64,000 nt of DNA. It comes from an uncultured Roseivirga sp. (lineage in GTDB: Bacteria; Bacteroidota; Bacteroidia; Cytophagales; Cyclobacteriaceae). The stretch covers positions 62,001 through 126,000 of the forward strand of contig CANLOY010000001.1 in the NCBI GenBank assembly GCA_947493005.1, in the 5' to 3' direction. The notes beneath the pieces are model-generated. The model saw only the letters and a program-made list of their open reading frames with translations, was not told the origin of the DNA and did not search any database. The position numbers were made by a program, and so were the translations under genes. Positions 14,885 to 23,763 of this stretch are shown in pieces (the first letter of the stretch is position 1; each line of letters starts with the position of its first letter).

Positions 14885-17680
14885 ATGAAGTCAATTGCAA
14901 AATACCTCACCATAAGTGCTCTTATTATTCTCTCCGTAATCTTAGTATTTAAGCCTGAAACCAAAGATAAAAGGGTGGCTTATGAAGAATTTCTTAAAAC
15001 GGAATATTCGAAATTTGCAACGCTAAACCCGGTTGAAGATGAGCAAAGGCCAGATCAACCAGATCACGCTTATTTTCTTAATCACTTACAAACGCTTGAC
15101 CCACTAACAGGCAGAGTTCCCTTAGATGGCATCAGTAATGCTATCCTCGAAGCTAGTCTATTATCAACAAGAACCAATAGCATGGCATCTGAGGTTGCTG
15201 GTTCTACAGCAACAGCAAATTTAGTTTGGGACAATATTCCAGCAGATATCTCTGGTAGAGTAAGAGCAATTACTATAGATCCAGAAAGGCCAACCATTGG
15301 AGGAAAAGAAACAACTCGTTTATGGGCTGGATCCGTTACTGGAGGATTATGGGTAAATGACAATGCAGGAGATCCGAATTCTTCCTGGAAGTCAATTGAA
15401 GGTATCAACAAAAACTTAAGCATTAGCAGCATCACGTTTGATCCTGATAACAGTGATATCATGTACTTAGGTACTGGAGAGTCTTACACCGCTGTCAATA
15501 TTTACCGGGAATCATCTTCTGCAGGAAACGGCATTTGGAAGTCTACTGATCATGGACAAACATGGACTCAACTTTCTTCAACCACAGAGTTTCAGTACAT
15601 CAATGATATTGTAATCAAAACGGAGGGGGAAGACAATGTGATTTACACAGCTGTTGTTTCAGGAATATATAAGGGTGAAGTATTCGAATCAACGCCATCT
15701 GACGGATTGTACCGATCTGCAGACGGAGGGAATAGCTGGACACAGGTTTTACCGAACATTCCCAATAGCAACACACCATACTCCCCTTCAGATATCGAAC
15801 TAGATGCCATTGGACGAATATTTGTAGGTACTATGAGAAACAATAACCTGGAAGGTGCAGGGGTAATTTTATATTCAGACAACGGCCAAGACTGGACTGT
15901 TTACGATGAAATTGCAAATACTGTTTTTAATCCTGCTAACTTGTATTACCCAGGTCGGGTAATTATAAAATCCGCTCCTTCTGACCCTAATCGGGTATAT
16001 GCCATTATCAGTGGTGGAAGAACCGAAACCCGAACCGGATGGATAAGAGATGATGGACAAAACTCTATAATTGCTCAATCTTTCGACCAAGGGGAAAACT
16101 GGTTTCAGTTTTCATTACCTACTCAAGGAACATGGTCGAATATTACATGGCATGCTGCTGCTATGGCAGTAAACCCAAATGACCCAAACGACATTTTGAT
16201 TGGAGCACTTAATGGATACAGACTCAGAAATGCTCACCTAGCAACTTCAGGATCAGGAGGCAGTTGGACACCTACTACGTTCTGGAATCCTCCGGGAAAT
16301 TCTAAGTACGTTCACGCAGATCAGCACCAAATTGTTTATGACCCAAAGAAGCCGGATAGTTTGTTTGTATCGACAGATGGAGGAGTATTTTTCACCGCTA
16401 ATGCTCAAAATGAATCACCCGATTTTAGTGAGGTCAACAAGGATTTCAACACACTGCAATACTACACCCTGGCCATTTCTCCTCTAATCAATGACCGGTA
16501 CTTAATGGCTGGTACTCAAGATAACAGTACATTAAGATTGTCAAACGCTGCCATTAGTTTTTTTCCAGGTTCAGGAGGAGATGGAGCCTATTGTTTCATA
16601 GATCAGGATCAACCCAACCGGGTCATTTATTCTTCTCAATACAACGGGTTCCGAGTAGCCTGGAATAAAAATTCACCAACTACGGTAACTAATATTGCAG
16701 ACAGAGGTGTGGGGCTATTCATTAACCCTTCCGATTACGATTCAAGAAATGACATCCTTTATACTAACAGAGTCGGAATAGATATTATCAACAATAATAA
16801 CAACAGTACAAGACCAATTCTAAGAGCTACTTTGGCTAATAACAGAATCAGAGAAGATATTATGGATTTGGGTATTGAAATAAACTCACCCATTTCTTCT
16901 ATAAAAGTTTCTCCATTTTCAACATCAGGTAAATCAAATATATTCTTCGGAACACAATCGGGTAGACTGTATAGAACCCTGAATGCTTCTGATACTCCAT
17001 TAACTCGCGAAATTACTGGAAGCGATTTCCCAACATCCAACATATCAAGTATTGACATTGGAAGATCAGAAGCTGAAATCATGGTTACCTTTTCCAATTA
17101 TGGCGTAAACTCTGTTTGGTACACCAACAACTCAGGAGATACCTGGCAATCGATTGAGGGTAACTTACCTGATATGCCAATACGATGGGGAGTTTTTAAC
17201 CCTTTAGATCGTGATCAGATCTATCTGGCAACAGAACTAGGTGTATGGTTTTTAGATACCTCTGAAGGTGATGGACTAACCTGGGTACAAGAGCAAGGGG
17301 GGCTGGAAGATGTACGTATTGATATGATCAAAATCAGAAAAAATGATGGCTGGTTTGTTGCAGCTACTCATGGCAGGGGAATTTTTCAAAGTCAGTTAAA
17401 CGTGGATGATTTTGTGACTTCAATTCCTGAATTGCCTATTCTTGATGTACAGGTTTTTCCTAATCCAACATCAAAAGACCTAAGGATAAAACTGAATGAA
17501 AACTGGAAAGGAGAAACACATCTGAGTTTAACCAGTCTTCAGGGTAAAGAGTTTGTCACTGAAACATTTCCTAAGTCCGATATTACCTTAGATGTATCAG
17601 AATTTCCGAAGGGAATATATCTATTGAAAATCTGGTCAGATAAATTCCAGAGTACTACAAAAAGAATCCTGGTTCAATAA
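14885..17680 (+). CDS. Secreted VPS10/sortilin-like beta-propeller protein with T9SS sorting domain
   Basis: The 931-residue product has an N-terminal signal/anchor (about residues 1-22), an extended region to about 110, and a large propeller with BNR/Asp-box-like repeats such as GIWKSTDHGQTW, GLYRSADGGNSW, SFDQGENW and NNSGDTW. The last about 80 residues (from VQVFPNPTSKDL to the end) form a type A sorting domain of the type IX secretion system, with the typical KGIYLLKIW strand near the C-terminus. It is exported through T9SS and released or anchored at the cell surface. The propeller suggests glycan or protein binding, or glycosidase-like activity. Confidence 0.88.
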   Translation: MKSIAKYLTISALIILSVILVFKPETKDKRVAYEEFLKTEYSKFATLNPVEDEQRPDQPDHAYFLNHLQTLDPLTGRVPLDGISNAILEASLLSTRTNSMASEVAGSTATANLVWDNIPADISGRVRAITIDPERPTIGGKETTRLWAGSVTGGLWVNDNAGDPNSSWKSIEGINKNLSISSITFDPDNSDIMYLGTGESYTAVNIYRESSSAGNGIWKSTDHGQTWTQLSSTTEFQYINDIVIKTEGEDNVIYTAVVSGIYKGEVFESTPSDGLYRSADGGNSWTQVLPNIPNSNTPYSPSDIELDAIGRIFVGTMRNNNLEGAGVILYSDNGQDWTVYDEIANTVFNPANLYYPGRVIIKSAPSDPNRVYAIISGGRTETRTGWIRDDGQNSIIAQSFDQGENWFQFSLPTQGTWSNITWHAAAMAVNPNDPNDILIGALNGYRLRNAHLATSGSGGSWTPTTFWNPPGNSKYVHADQHQIVYDPKKPDSLFVSTDGGVFFTANAQNESPDFSEVNKDFNTLQYYTLAISPLINDRYLMAGTQDNSTLRLSNAAISFFPGSGGDGAYCFIDQDQPNRVIYSSQYNGFRVAWNKNSPTTVTNIADRGVGLFINPSDYDSRNDILYTNRVGIDIINNNNNSTRPILRATLANNRIREDIMDLGIEINSPISSIKVSPFSTSGKSNIFFGTQSGRLYRTLNASDTPLTREITGSDFPTSNISSIDIGRSEAEIMVTFSNYGVNSVWYTNNSGDTWQSIEGNLPDMPIRWGVFNPLDRDQIYLATELGVWFLDTSEGDGLTWVQEQGGLEDVRIDMIKIRKNDGWFVAATHGRGIFQSQLNVDDFVTSIPELPILDVQVFPNPTSKDLRIKLNENWKGETHLSLTSLQGKEFVTETFPKSDITLDVSEFPKGIYLLKIWSDKFQSTTKRILVQ

Positions 17681-17698
17681 GAGGCATGCTGGCAATGA

Positions 17699-19075
17699 CT
17701 ATTGATTAGTCATTGCCTTTAAAATATCATGTTGTGTAATGATTTGAGGATTTCTGTTTTCATCTCTAACCATAACCGCAGGATTATCCTTGCTGATTAC
17801 GGATGACAGTACATCAAGTGTATTGTCTAAAGGAACAAACTGAAATGGTTTATCCATTACCTCTTCAACAGGTTTATTCTGTAATTCAGCATCATCAATC
17901 ATTTGCGCCAAAAGCTTGGAGTCAATTAGGCTCCCCACAAAATCATCACCGTCTGTTACAGGTAGTTGAGAGATACTATTGGATGTCATCATTTTGATGG
18001 CATCAGAAACTTTAGCGCTCTTATCAATAGTGGTCAGTTTTCCATTGCCGTTTTGGTTGGCTAGTATATCCGCTGCTGTTTCAAAATCTCTTTCCTCAAC
18101 AAAACCACGAGCTTTCATCCAGTCATCATTATAGATTTTACCTAAATAGCGTGTTCCGTGGTCAGGTAGGATAATAACCATTACATCGTCCTCTTTTAGG
18201 TTTTCTTTGGCATATTCCAAAGCACCTGCCACAGCCGAACCACAAGACCAACCACAGAAAAGCCCTTCTTCTCGAGCCAGTCTTCTGGTCATAATTGCAC
18301 CATCTTTATCTGTTACCTTAACAAAGGTGTCGATCAGGTCAAAATCTACATTTTTAGGCAGTATATCTTCTCCTATACCTTCAGTCAGGTATGGGTAAAT
18401 CTCTTTTTCATCAAACTCTCCTGTTTCTTTGTATTTCTTGAATACAGAACCATAAGTATCAATACCAACTGAAACAATATCAGGGTTTTGTTCTTTCAAG
18501 TATTTTGAAGTTCCACACATTGACCCCCCAGTTCCCACACCAGCTGCCCAGTGTGTAATTTTCCCTTCCGTATCTCTCCAGATTTCGGGGCCAGTGGTTT
18601 CGTAATGTGCCTGTGCATTGGAAGCATTATCGTATTGATTCGGGTAAAAAGAGTTAGGTATTTCCTTATTCAGTTTCTGAGCCACTGAATAATATGACCT
18701 AGGATCTTCCGGCTCAACATTAGTAGGGCAAACGATCACTTCAGCACCTACCGCCTTAAGAATATCCATTTTCTCTTGAGACTGCTTATCAGCAAGCGTA
18801 AAAATGCACTTATATCCTCTTGCAATGGCACCCAACGCCAACCCCATTCCTGTATTTCCAGATGTTCCTTCTATAATTGTTCCGCCAGATTTAAGATCAC
18901 CTCTTTTCTCGGCATCGTCAATCATTTTTAACGCCATTCTGTCTTTCATGGAGTTGCCTGGGTTGAAGTACTCAACTTTAACTAGTATTGTTCCCGGAAC
19001 ACCTTTGTTAACAGAATTTAGTTTTACTAGTGGAGTATCTCCAATAGTATCAATGATAGAGTCGTAATAATGCAT
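17699..19075 (-). CDS. Cystathionine beta-synthase (PLP enzyme with CBS domain pair)
   Basis: The 458-residue protein combines a fold-type II PLP domain with a C-terminal CBS pair (about 335-458). The PLP lysine is K44 in NPGNSMKDRM, and the phosphate-binding loop is EGTSGNTGMG (about 69-78). It would condense serine and homocysteine to cystathionine, or act as an O-acetylserine sulfhydrylase; the CBS pair favours the former. The CBS domains usually bind adenosyl ligands for allosteric control. It stands alone between the T9SS cargo gene (convergent) and the hydrolase operon. Confidence 0.9.
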   Translation of the reverse strand: MHYYDSIIDTIGDTPLVKLNSVNKGVPGTILVKVEYFNPGNSMKDRMALKMIDDAEKRGDLKSGGTIIEGTSGNTGMGLALGAIARGYKCIFTLADKQSQEKMDILKAVGAEVIVCPTNVEPEDPRSYYSVAQKLNKEIPNSFYPNQYDNASNAQAHYETTGPEIWRDTEGKITHWAAGVGTGGSMCGTSKYLKEQNPDIVSVGIDTYGSVFKKYKETGEFDEKEIYPYLTEGIGEDILPKNVDFDLIDTFVKVTDKDGAIMTRRLAREEGLFCGWSCGSAVAGALEYAKENLKEDDVMVIILPDHGTRYLGKIYNDDWMKARGFVEERDFETAADILANQNGNGKLTTIDKSAKVSDAIKMMTSNSISQLPVTDGDDFVGSLIDSKLLAQMIDDAELQNKPVEEVMDKPFQFVPLDNTLDVLSSVISKDNPAVMVRDENRNPQIITQHDILKAMTNQ

Positions 19076-19161
19076 TTTCCTTACTTCTAAATAATTTTCA
19101 CAAAGCTACGGCTTTCTAAATCCATTGCGAATTATACTGTTAGAATTATGTTATGATTCGG

Positions 19162-20136
19162 TTAGTTCATTCTTAAGAAAGTATCCACTTTGTCGGTATA
19201 TCGCTCTTTGAATTCTGGCTCAGTGTAAATTCTTACGTGATCTGCTCCTTTAAAAAGTACTGGGTAAACATTCATCTGCCCCTCAATTTCAGCCTCCAGA
19301 ATTTCGGCCGGTGTGGTAGCATCGCCATTACCATAAAGCACTAGTGCTGGCAATTTCTTATTTGAGAGCAAGTAAGAGAATTTCATATTCTCGCTCCACC
19401 CTTCCACTACTTTGTCAAAGTGTTTCCATGAAATGTTGAAAATAAAATTAGGTACTCCCATTTCAGCACCAGCTATTCTCGATGTCTCTTTGATATTACT
19501 CAATGGGCTAGCGAGAATTAGTTTATTCACTTTTAAGCCTTCCTTTTCCTGATATTCAACCAAATCTGGACGATTAACAGCTGTGGCACTAGCCATGGCT
19601 CCCATCGAAAAACCCCAGAGCACAAATTCCTTTTGGTTGTATCTGTCCTTGAGCATTTTCATAGATGCTGTAATATCCTCGGCAAATTCGTATCCCAATG
19701 CAGTTTTGGCCTCCTCAGATTTCCCGGAGTTTCTGAGGTCAGGGATGAAAATATTGTATAGAGAATCTAGTCCTTTATCTTTAATCAAGGCCAAATACTT
19801 CATGGTTTTCAAACGATTAGATGTTCTACCATGGTTTATCAAAAGTGTTTGGTTCACTCCTTGCTTTGAAGATGGTACGTACCAGCCATTTAGTTTCAGT
19901 CCATCAAAAAGTGTTTCAAAGTCAACCTCTTCATAGTTGAAAAAGCCGTAATCAGAAGGGTTTCGGTTATTTCCAATAGCATAGTCTTCAACCATTTCGG
20001 CATCTTCCAAGACAAAATCAAAGGTGTAGCGATCATAATCTGTGATCATACTCACCATTTTAGGAATGACCAGAAAATAGAAGGCCAATGCAATCAGCAC
20101 AATGCTAATTGCCAGAATTTTGAGAAACTTTTTCAT
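19162..20136 (-). CDS. Alpha/beta hydrolase with N-terminal membrane anchor
   Basis: The 324-residue protein has one N-terminal hydrophobic segment (about 5-28) and then an alpha/beta hydrolase domain. Key pieces are LLINHGRTSNR (oxyanion region), IPDLRNSGKSE, the nucleophile elbow GFSMGA and a C-terminal GADHVRI with the catalytic His. It resembles the BAAT/FrsA/YqkD-type esterases. It follows pyrB with a 6-base gap and is probably in the same transcript, although no link to pyrimidine synthesis is known. Confidence 0.85.
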   Translation of the reverse strand: MKKFLKILAISIVLIALAFYFLVIPKMVSMITDYDRYTFDFVLEDAEMVEDYAIGNNRNPSDYGFFNYEEVDFETLFDGLKLNGWYVPSSKQGVNQTLLINHGRTSNRLKTMKYLALIKDKGLDSLYNIFIPDLRNSGKSEEAKTALGYEFAEDITASMKMLKDRYNQKEFVLWGFSMGAMASATAVNRPDLVEYQEKEGLKVNKLILASPLSNIKETSRIAGAEMGVPNFIFNISWKHFDKVVEGWSENMKFSYLLSNKKLPALVLYGNGDATTPAEILEAEIEGQMNVYPVLFKGADHVRIYTEPEFKERYTDKVDTFLRMN

Positions 20137-20142
20137 GGTATT

Positions 20143-21069
20143 TTATTTAGAAACAGAAGCCAGCAAGTACAGTACAGCCATTCTAATGGCTACACCGTTT
20201 TCAACCTGATCCAGGATTATGGCATGATCAGAGTCAGCTACATCACTGTTCAATTCCACACCTCTGTTAATCGGGCCTGGGTGCATAATCACAACCTCCT
20301 TGTTTAGAGAATCAAGTAAATCTTTGTTTACTCCATAATATAGCGAATATTCTCTCAGGGAAGGGAAATATTTAATGTGCTGTCTCTCTAATTGAATTCT
20401 CAGAATATTCGCCACATCACACCATTCCAGTGCTTTTCTAACATCCAATTCTACTCTTACCCCAAGAGAACTGATAAATTTAGGCAATAAGGTATTAGGC
20501 CCACAAACCATCACTTCTGCACCCAGTTTCTGCAGTGCAAAAATATTGCTCAATGCTACTCTGGAATGTAGTATATCTCCTATAATGGCTACTTTCTTTC
20601 CAGAAACATCTCCCAGCTTTTCTCTTATCGAATAGGTATCCAATAAAGCCTGAGTTGGGTGCTCATGTGTACCATCTCCTGCATTAACAATATTGGCATC
20701 TATATGCTTTGATAGGAAATGAGGTGCTCCAGGGCTTGCATGTCTCATCACAATCATGTCGACTTTCATTGACAAGATGTTGTTTACTGTATCAAGTAAA
20801 GTCTCTCCTTTCTTAACAGAGCTACTACTACTTGAAAAGTTAATCACATCAGCTGAGAGTCTTTTTTCAGCCAATTCAAAACTCAACCTTGTTCTTGTAG
20901 AGTTTTCGAAAAAGACATTGGCAATTGTAATATCTCTTAGAGAAGGTACTTTTTTGATGGGACGGTTAATCACATCCTTGAACTCGTCTGCAGTTTGAAA
21001 AATAAGCTGTATGTCTTCCGCTGTGAGGCCCTTTATTCCAAGAAGATGCTTTGTGCTCAACTGCTCCAT
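20143..21069 (-). CDS. pyrB: Aspartate carbamoyltransferase catalytic subunit
   Basis: A 308-residue protein of the expected length. Carbamoyl-phosphate motif ENSTRTR (55-61), HPTQALLD (137-144) and HPGPINRGVE near residue 262 are all present. It catalyses carbamoyl phosphate plus aspartate to carbamoylaspartate, the committed step of pyrimidine synthesis. It directly abuts pyrR upstream. No pyrI regulatory subunit is next to it, matching the PyrR-regulated type. Confidence 0.96.
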   Translation of the reverse strand: MEQLSTKHLLGIKGLTAEDIQLIFQTADEFKDVINRPIKKVPSLRDITIANVFFENSTRTRLSFELAEKRLSADVINFSSSSSSVKKGETLLDTVNNILSMKVDMIVMRHASPGAPHFLSKHIDANIVNAGDGTHEHPTQALLDTYSIREKLGDVSGKKVAIIGDILHSRVALSNIFALQKLGAEVMVCGPNTLLPKFISSLGVRVELDVRKALEWCDVANILRIQLERQHIKYFPSLREYSLYYGVNKDLLDSLNKEVVIMHPGPINRGVELNSDVADSDHAIILDQVENGVAIRMAVLYLLASVSK

Positions 21070-21618
21070 CTATGCTTCCTTGTTTATTAACCAGATGTTA
21101 TCCTCGCTAACACCTTCTTGTTCTTTCCATTCTACTAATACCTTCTGGCTTTCCATTGTATTCACTTCCTTACCCATGTAATCCGGAGCCACGGGTATAT
21201 GTTTTGAATATTTCCTGACCACCAAGGATAATAGCTCAACTTTTTCAGGTCTGCCAAATGCAGTCATAGCATCCAAAGCAGCCCTAATCGATCGGCCTGT
21301 ATACAGCACATCATCTATGAGGATTACTTTTTTGTCTTCCAGTAAAAAATCAATCTTAGTTTCATTTGCCCGTACTGGACTATCTCTTCTTCTAAAATCA
21401 TCTCTGAAAAAGGTGGCATCCAAATAACCCAAATTCACCTCCTTATCAATAAAGGATTCTAACCTGGATTTAATCCTTTCGGCAAGGAATATACCCCTGG
21501 GCTGAAGACCTAAAAGAACTGTATTCTCAAAATTTTGATGATTTTCTATCAATTGCTGACAGAGACGACCGATTGTGATCGCTAGCTGTGGGTGACCTAG
21601 TAAAAGCCTTTTTTGCAT
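21070..21618 (-). CDS. pyrR: PyrR: pyrimidine operon regulator / uracil phosphoribosyltransferase-like protein
   Basis: Starting at the ATG at 21618, the product has 182 residues; a TTG 12 bases upstream is less likely. The PRPP-binding loop VILIDDVLYTGRSIRAA is intact (about 98-114), as are the flanking GYLDATFFRDD and RRRDSPVRAN elements of PyrR. In other bacteria PyrR binds pyr mRNA in response to UMP and can have uracil phosphoribosyltransferase activity. Here it heads the pyrR-pyrB-hydrolase unit. I saw no clear PyrR-type attenuator in the 53 bases upstream, so its role may be enzymatic. Confidence 0.92.
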   Translation of the reverse strand: MQKRLLLGHPQLAITIGRLCQQLIENHQNFENTVLLGLQPRGIFLAERIKSRLESFIDKEVNLGYLDATFFRDDFRRRDSPVRANETKIDFLLEDKKVILIDDVLYTGRSIRAALDAMTAFGRPEKVELLSLVVRKYSKHIPVAPDYMGKEVNTMESQKVLVEWKEQEGVSEDNIWLINKEA

Positions 21619-21671
21619 TTCAGGAAACAAATATAATAAAAGGAAAGCTTCAATGAAGTGATGATTAGTTT

Positions 21672-23264
21672 TTAATCGGACTTGGTATCCGAAGGCATAT
21701 CAGGACCAACAGCAATTCCATTGACAAAAAACACTTTTCTTAAGTCTGAAGATTTATCCTTTGGCCTTACATGTTGAACCCCATAAATAAGGTACCTGTT
21801 TCCATACCATTTAACCATCCCTTTAAAATTTTCTCTCTCGTGTCTGATTTCATCACCTTCAAGCAGAAGGTTAAGTTCACTTACATTCCCCTCTTTTTCT
21901 TTAATATTATTAAGGTGCTTCACAACCAGTTCTTTGTCATGGTAATAAGCGTAATAAGCCTCATCATCATGCCATTGAAATTCTCCAAAGTTGGTCAAGA
22001 CACCTCCATCTATAGTCTCTTTAATATCAAAACTGCGATCCCAAAGAATCTCAGCATTTTGATCAATTGACAATACAAAGGCATGGGTAAAATTGAAGTC
22101 AGATGGGGTATTAACAGTCCTGATATCCCTTGGGTTTCTACGAAAACCTCTGTTGCTATCATAGAATGGGTCATAATCATAATAGAATGGGCTAAACTGA
22201 TCCCTCTGCCTTTGATAATTGCTGGTTGAAACATTCCATGGTTTAAAGAATTCACCTGCAATAATAAGGTTACCATTTTCCTCGATTACTTCCCGAAACA
22301 ATGCATCCGTTTTATACCTCCACTCCCCTTTGCTCTTCTTGGCTGCAAGTGCCTTCTTCTTTATTTTAGCAGCCCTTTTTTCTCCATTGTGATCCAAAAA
22401 GGTATCAAACTCTCCGAAACTCATGTAGTTCATGGTTTGTTTACCTGTTCTATCTACACGATTAATGAAAATACCAGTTGGGTAAGTGCCAGTTTTCACA
22501 CTATAGAGCCCCACCACAATCTGAGATTTATCCATTATTGAAGATGACACTCCTGAGAGCAACTGATGATCAGTTTCTGTTTCAAGTTTATACCCTCTTA
22601 TAGCATTGCCAGCGTAGTCATAAGTATTCACCAGAATAATTCTGTCTTTCTTTTTGTCTAACTCGCTAGCCAAAACGTTAAATGTAACGCTATCACTATT
22701 AATCTTTACCTCCAGTAATTCTGAGTTATTTTGATATACATTGGGTAGTGTTCTTATAATATCATTCTTCAGGTCATAGGCAAAAACTGCTGGTCGGTTT
22801 TCAATATATCCGCCTATAATCGCATTTTCTTTGATTACCTCAAACTCATGGATTTCCAGATCAACAATGTGTGCAGGCTCAAACTCTTCCACTTTCTTTT
22901 TGAAAGGGTCAATAGTCATGATTTTGATGTACTGATTATTGGTTCGATTCTGAAAAAGCAGATAGGTTAACCCCTCAGTATAATGGTACCCTTTAAGATA
23001 TAGTTTCTTTGAAATTTCGAACAAACCTGCCCAGGTTTCTTTCAGTTCGGTATTCAGAAAGCTGTATTGTATAGAGATTGTTTTTCCTGCATCAGCAGTC
23101 ATTGGTTTTATCAACAACACCCCATTTTTATCATTCGGTACTACAATGTAATTCTGATTATTCCATTCATGATCAGTTTCATACCGGCCAACATGCTCTA
23201 CCTGGCCACAAAGTGACCCTAGGTTTAGTAAAAGAAAGCATACAGCGATTGAATTTCTCATCAT
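21672..23264 (-). CDS. Secreted protein of unknown function
   Basis: The 530-residue product has a signal peptide (about residues 1-20, ending CGQ). The body is beta-rich with many Asn/Asp/Tyr turns and a basic linker near residues 300-320. A short Tyr/Asp/Phe-rich loop FSPFYYDYDPFYD lies near 385. It looks like a periplasmic repeat or propeller protein, but I do not recognise a domain. Its start overlaps the EVE-domain gene by four bases, so the two are co-transcribed. Confidence 0.75.
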   Translation of the reverse strand: MMRNSIAVCFLLLNLGSLCGQVEHVGRYETDHEWNNQNYIVVPNDKNGVLLIKPMTADAGKTISIQYSFLNTELKETWAGLFEISKKLYLKGYHYTEGLTYLLFQNRTNNQYIKIMTIDPFKKKVEEFEPAHIVDLEIHEFEVIKENAIIGGYIENRPAVFAYDLKNDIIRTLPNVYQNNSELLEVKINSDSVTFNVLASELDKKKDRIILVNTYDYAGNAIRGYKLETETDHQLLSGVSSSIMDKSQIVVGLYSVKTGTYPTGIFINRVDRTGKQTMNYMSFGEFDTFLDHNGEKRAAKIKKKALAAKKSKGEWRYKTDALFREVIEENGNLIIAGEFFKPWNVSTSNYQRQRDQFSPFYYDYDPFYDSNRGFRRNPRDIRTVNTPSDFNFTHAFVLSIDQNAEILWDRSFDIKETIDGGVLTNFGEFQWHDDEAYYAYYHDKELVVKHLNNIKEKEGNVSELNLLLEGDEIRHERENFKGMVKWYGNRYLIYGVQHVRPKDKSSDLRKVFFVNGIAVGPDMPSDTKSD

Positions 23265-23668
23265 ACTTCGGACATTGCTATTATGATATCAAACTCTTCT
23301 TTCTTTACCGGCTGCACTGATAATCGTGAATTTCTAACCAGTACCATTTCAGATAAACGTTCATCTGCCTTCACTTGATCTAGTGTAACTGGTTTTTTAA
23401 GCTTTTGTTTAGGAATAAAATCCACTACTACCCAACGATCATCGTCTGTTGTAGGGTCTGGGTAAAAATCACTGACACATTCAGCTATACCCACCACACA
23501 TTTATCATTTACACTATGGTAAAACAATGCAAGATCTCCAGGCTTCATTGCCATAATATTGTTTCGTGCCTGATAATTTCTGACACCATCCCAATGATCT
23601 TTACCAAGTTTCACTAAATCATCCCATGAATATGTATTTGGTTCGGATTTAATTAGCCAATAGTTCAT
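23261..23668 (-). CDS. EVE-domain protein
   Basis: The 135-residue protein begins NYWLIKSEPNTYSWDDL and contains WDGVRNYQARNNIMAMKPGDLALFYHS, the classic EVE (PUA-like) sequence; this is the full length of a stand-alone EVE protein. EVE domains are thought to bind modified bases in DNA or RNA, and some are linked to restriction or RNA metabolism. No restriction or modification genes are near. It is the first gene of a two-gene unit. Confidence 0.92.
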   Translation of the reverse strand: MNYWLIKSEPNTYSWDDLVKLGKDHWDGVRNYQARNNIMAMKPGDLALFYHSVNDKCVVGIAECVSDFYPDPTTDDDRWVVVDFIPKQKLKKPVTLDQVKADERLSEMVLVRNSRLSVQPVKKEEFDIIIAMSEV

Positions 23669-23763
23669 AAAGACTTATTTTTAACTTTGTTACCCTGAAA
23701 ATAAGAAAAGCAGCAGGGTAAAAAAAGCATTGAAAATCACTTCTCATTACAAATTGTCGAAAC

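Noticed and set aside
21619-21671. PyrR-type attenuator upstream of pyrR
   Set aside because: The gap is only 53 bases and I could not find an anti-antiterminator consensus or a terminator hairpin with a T-run.
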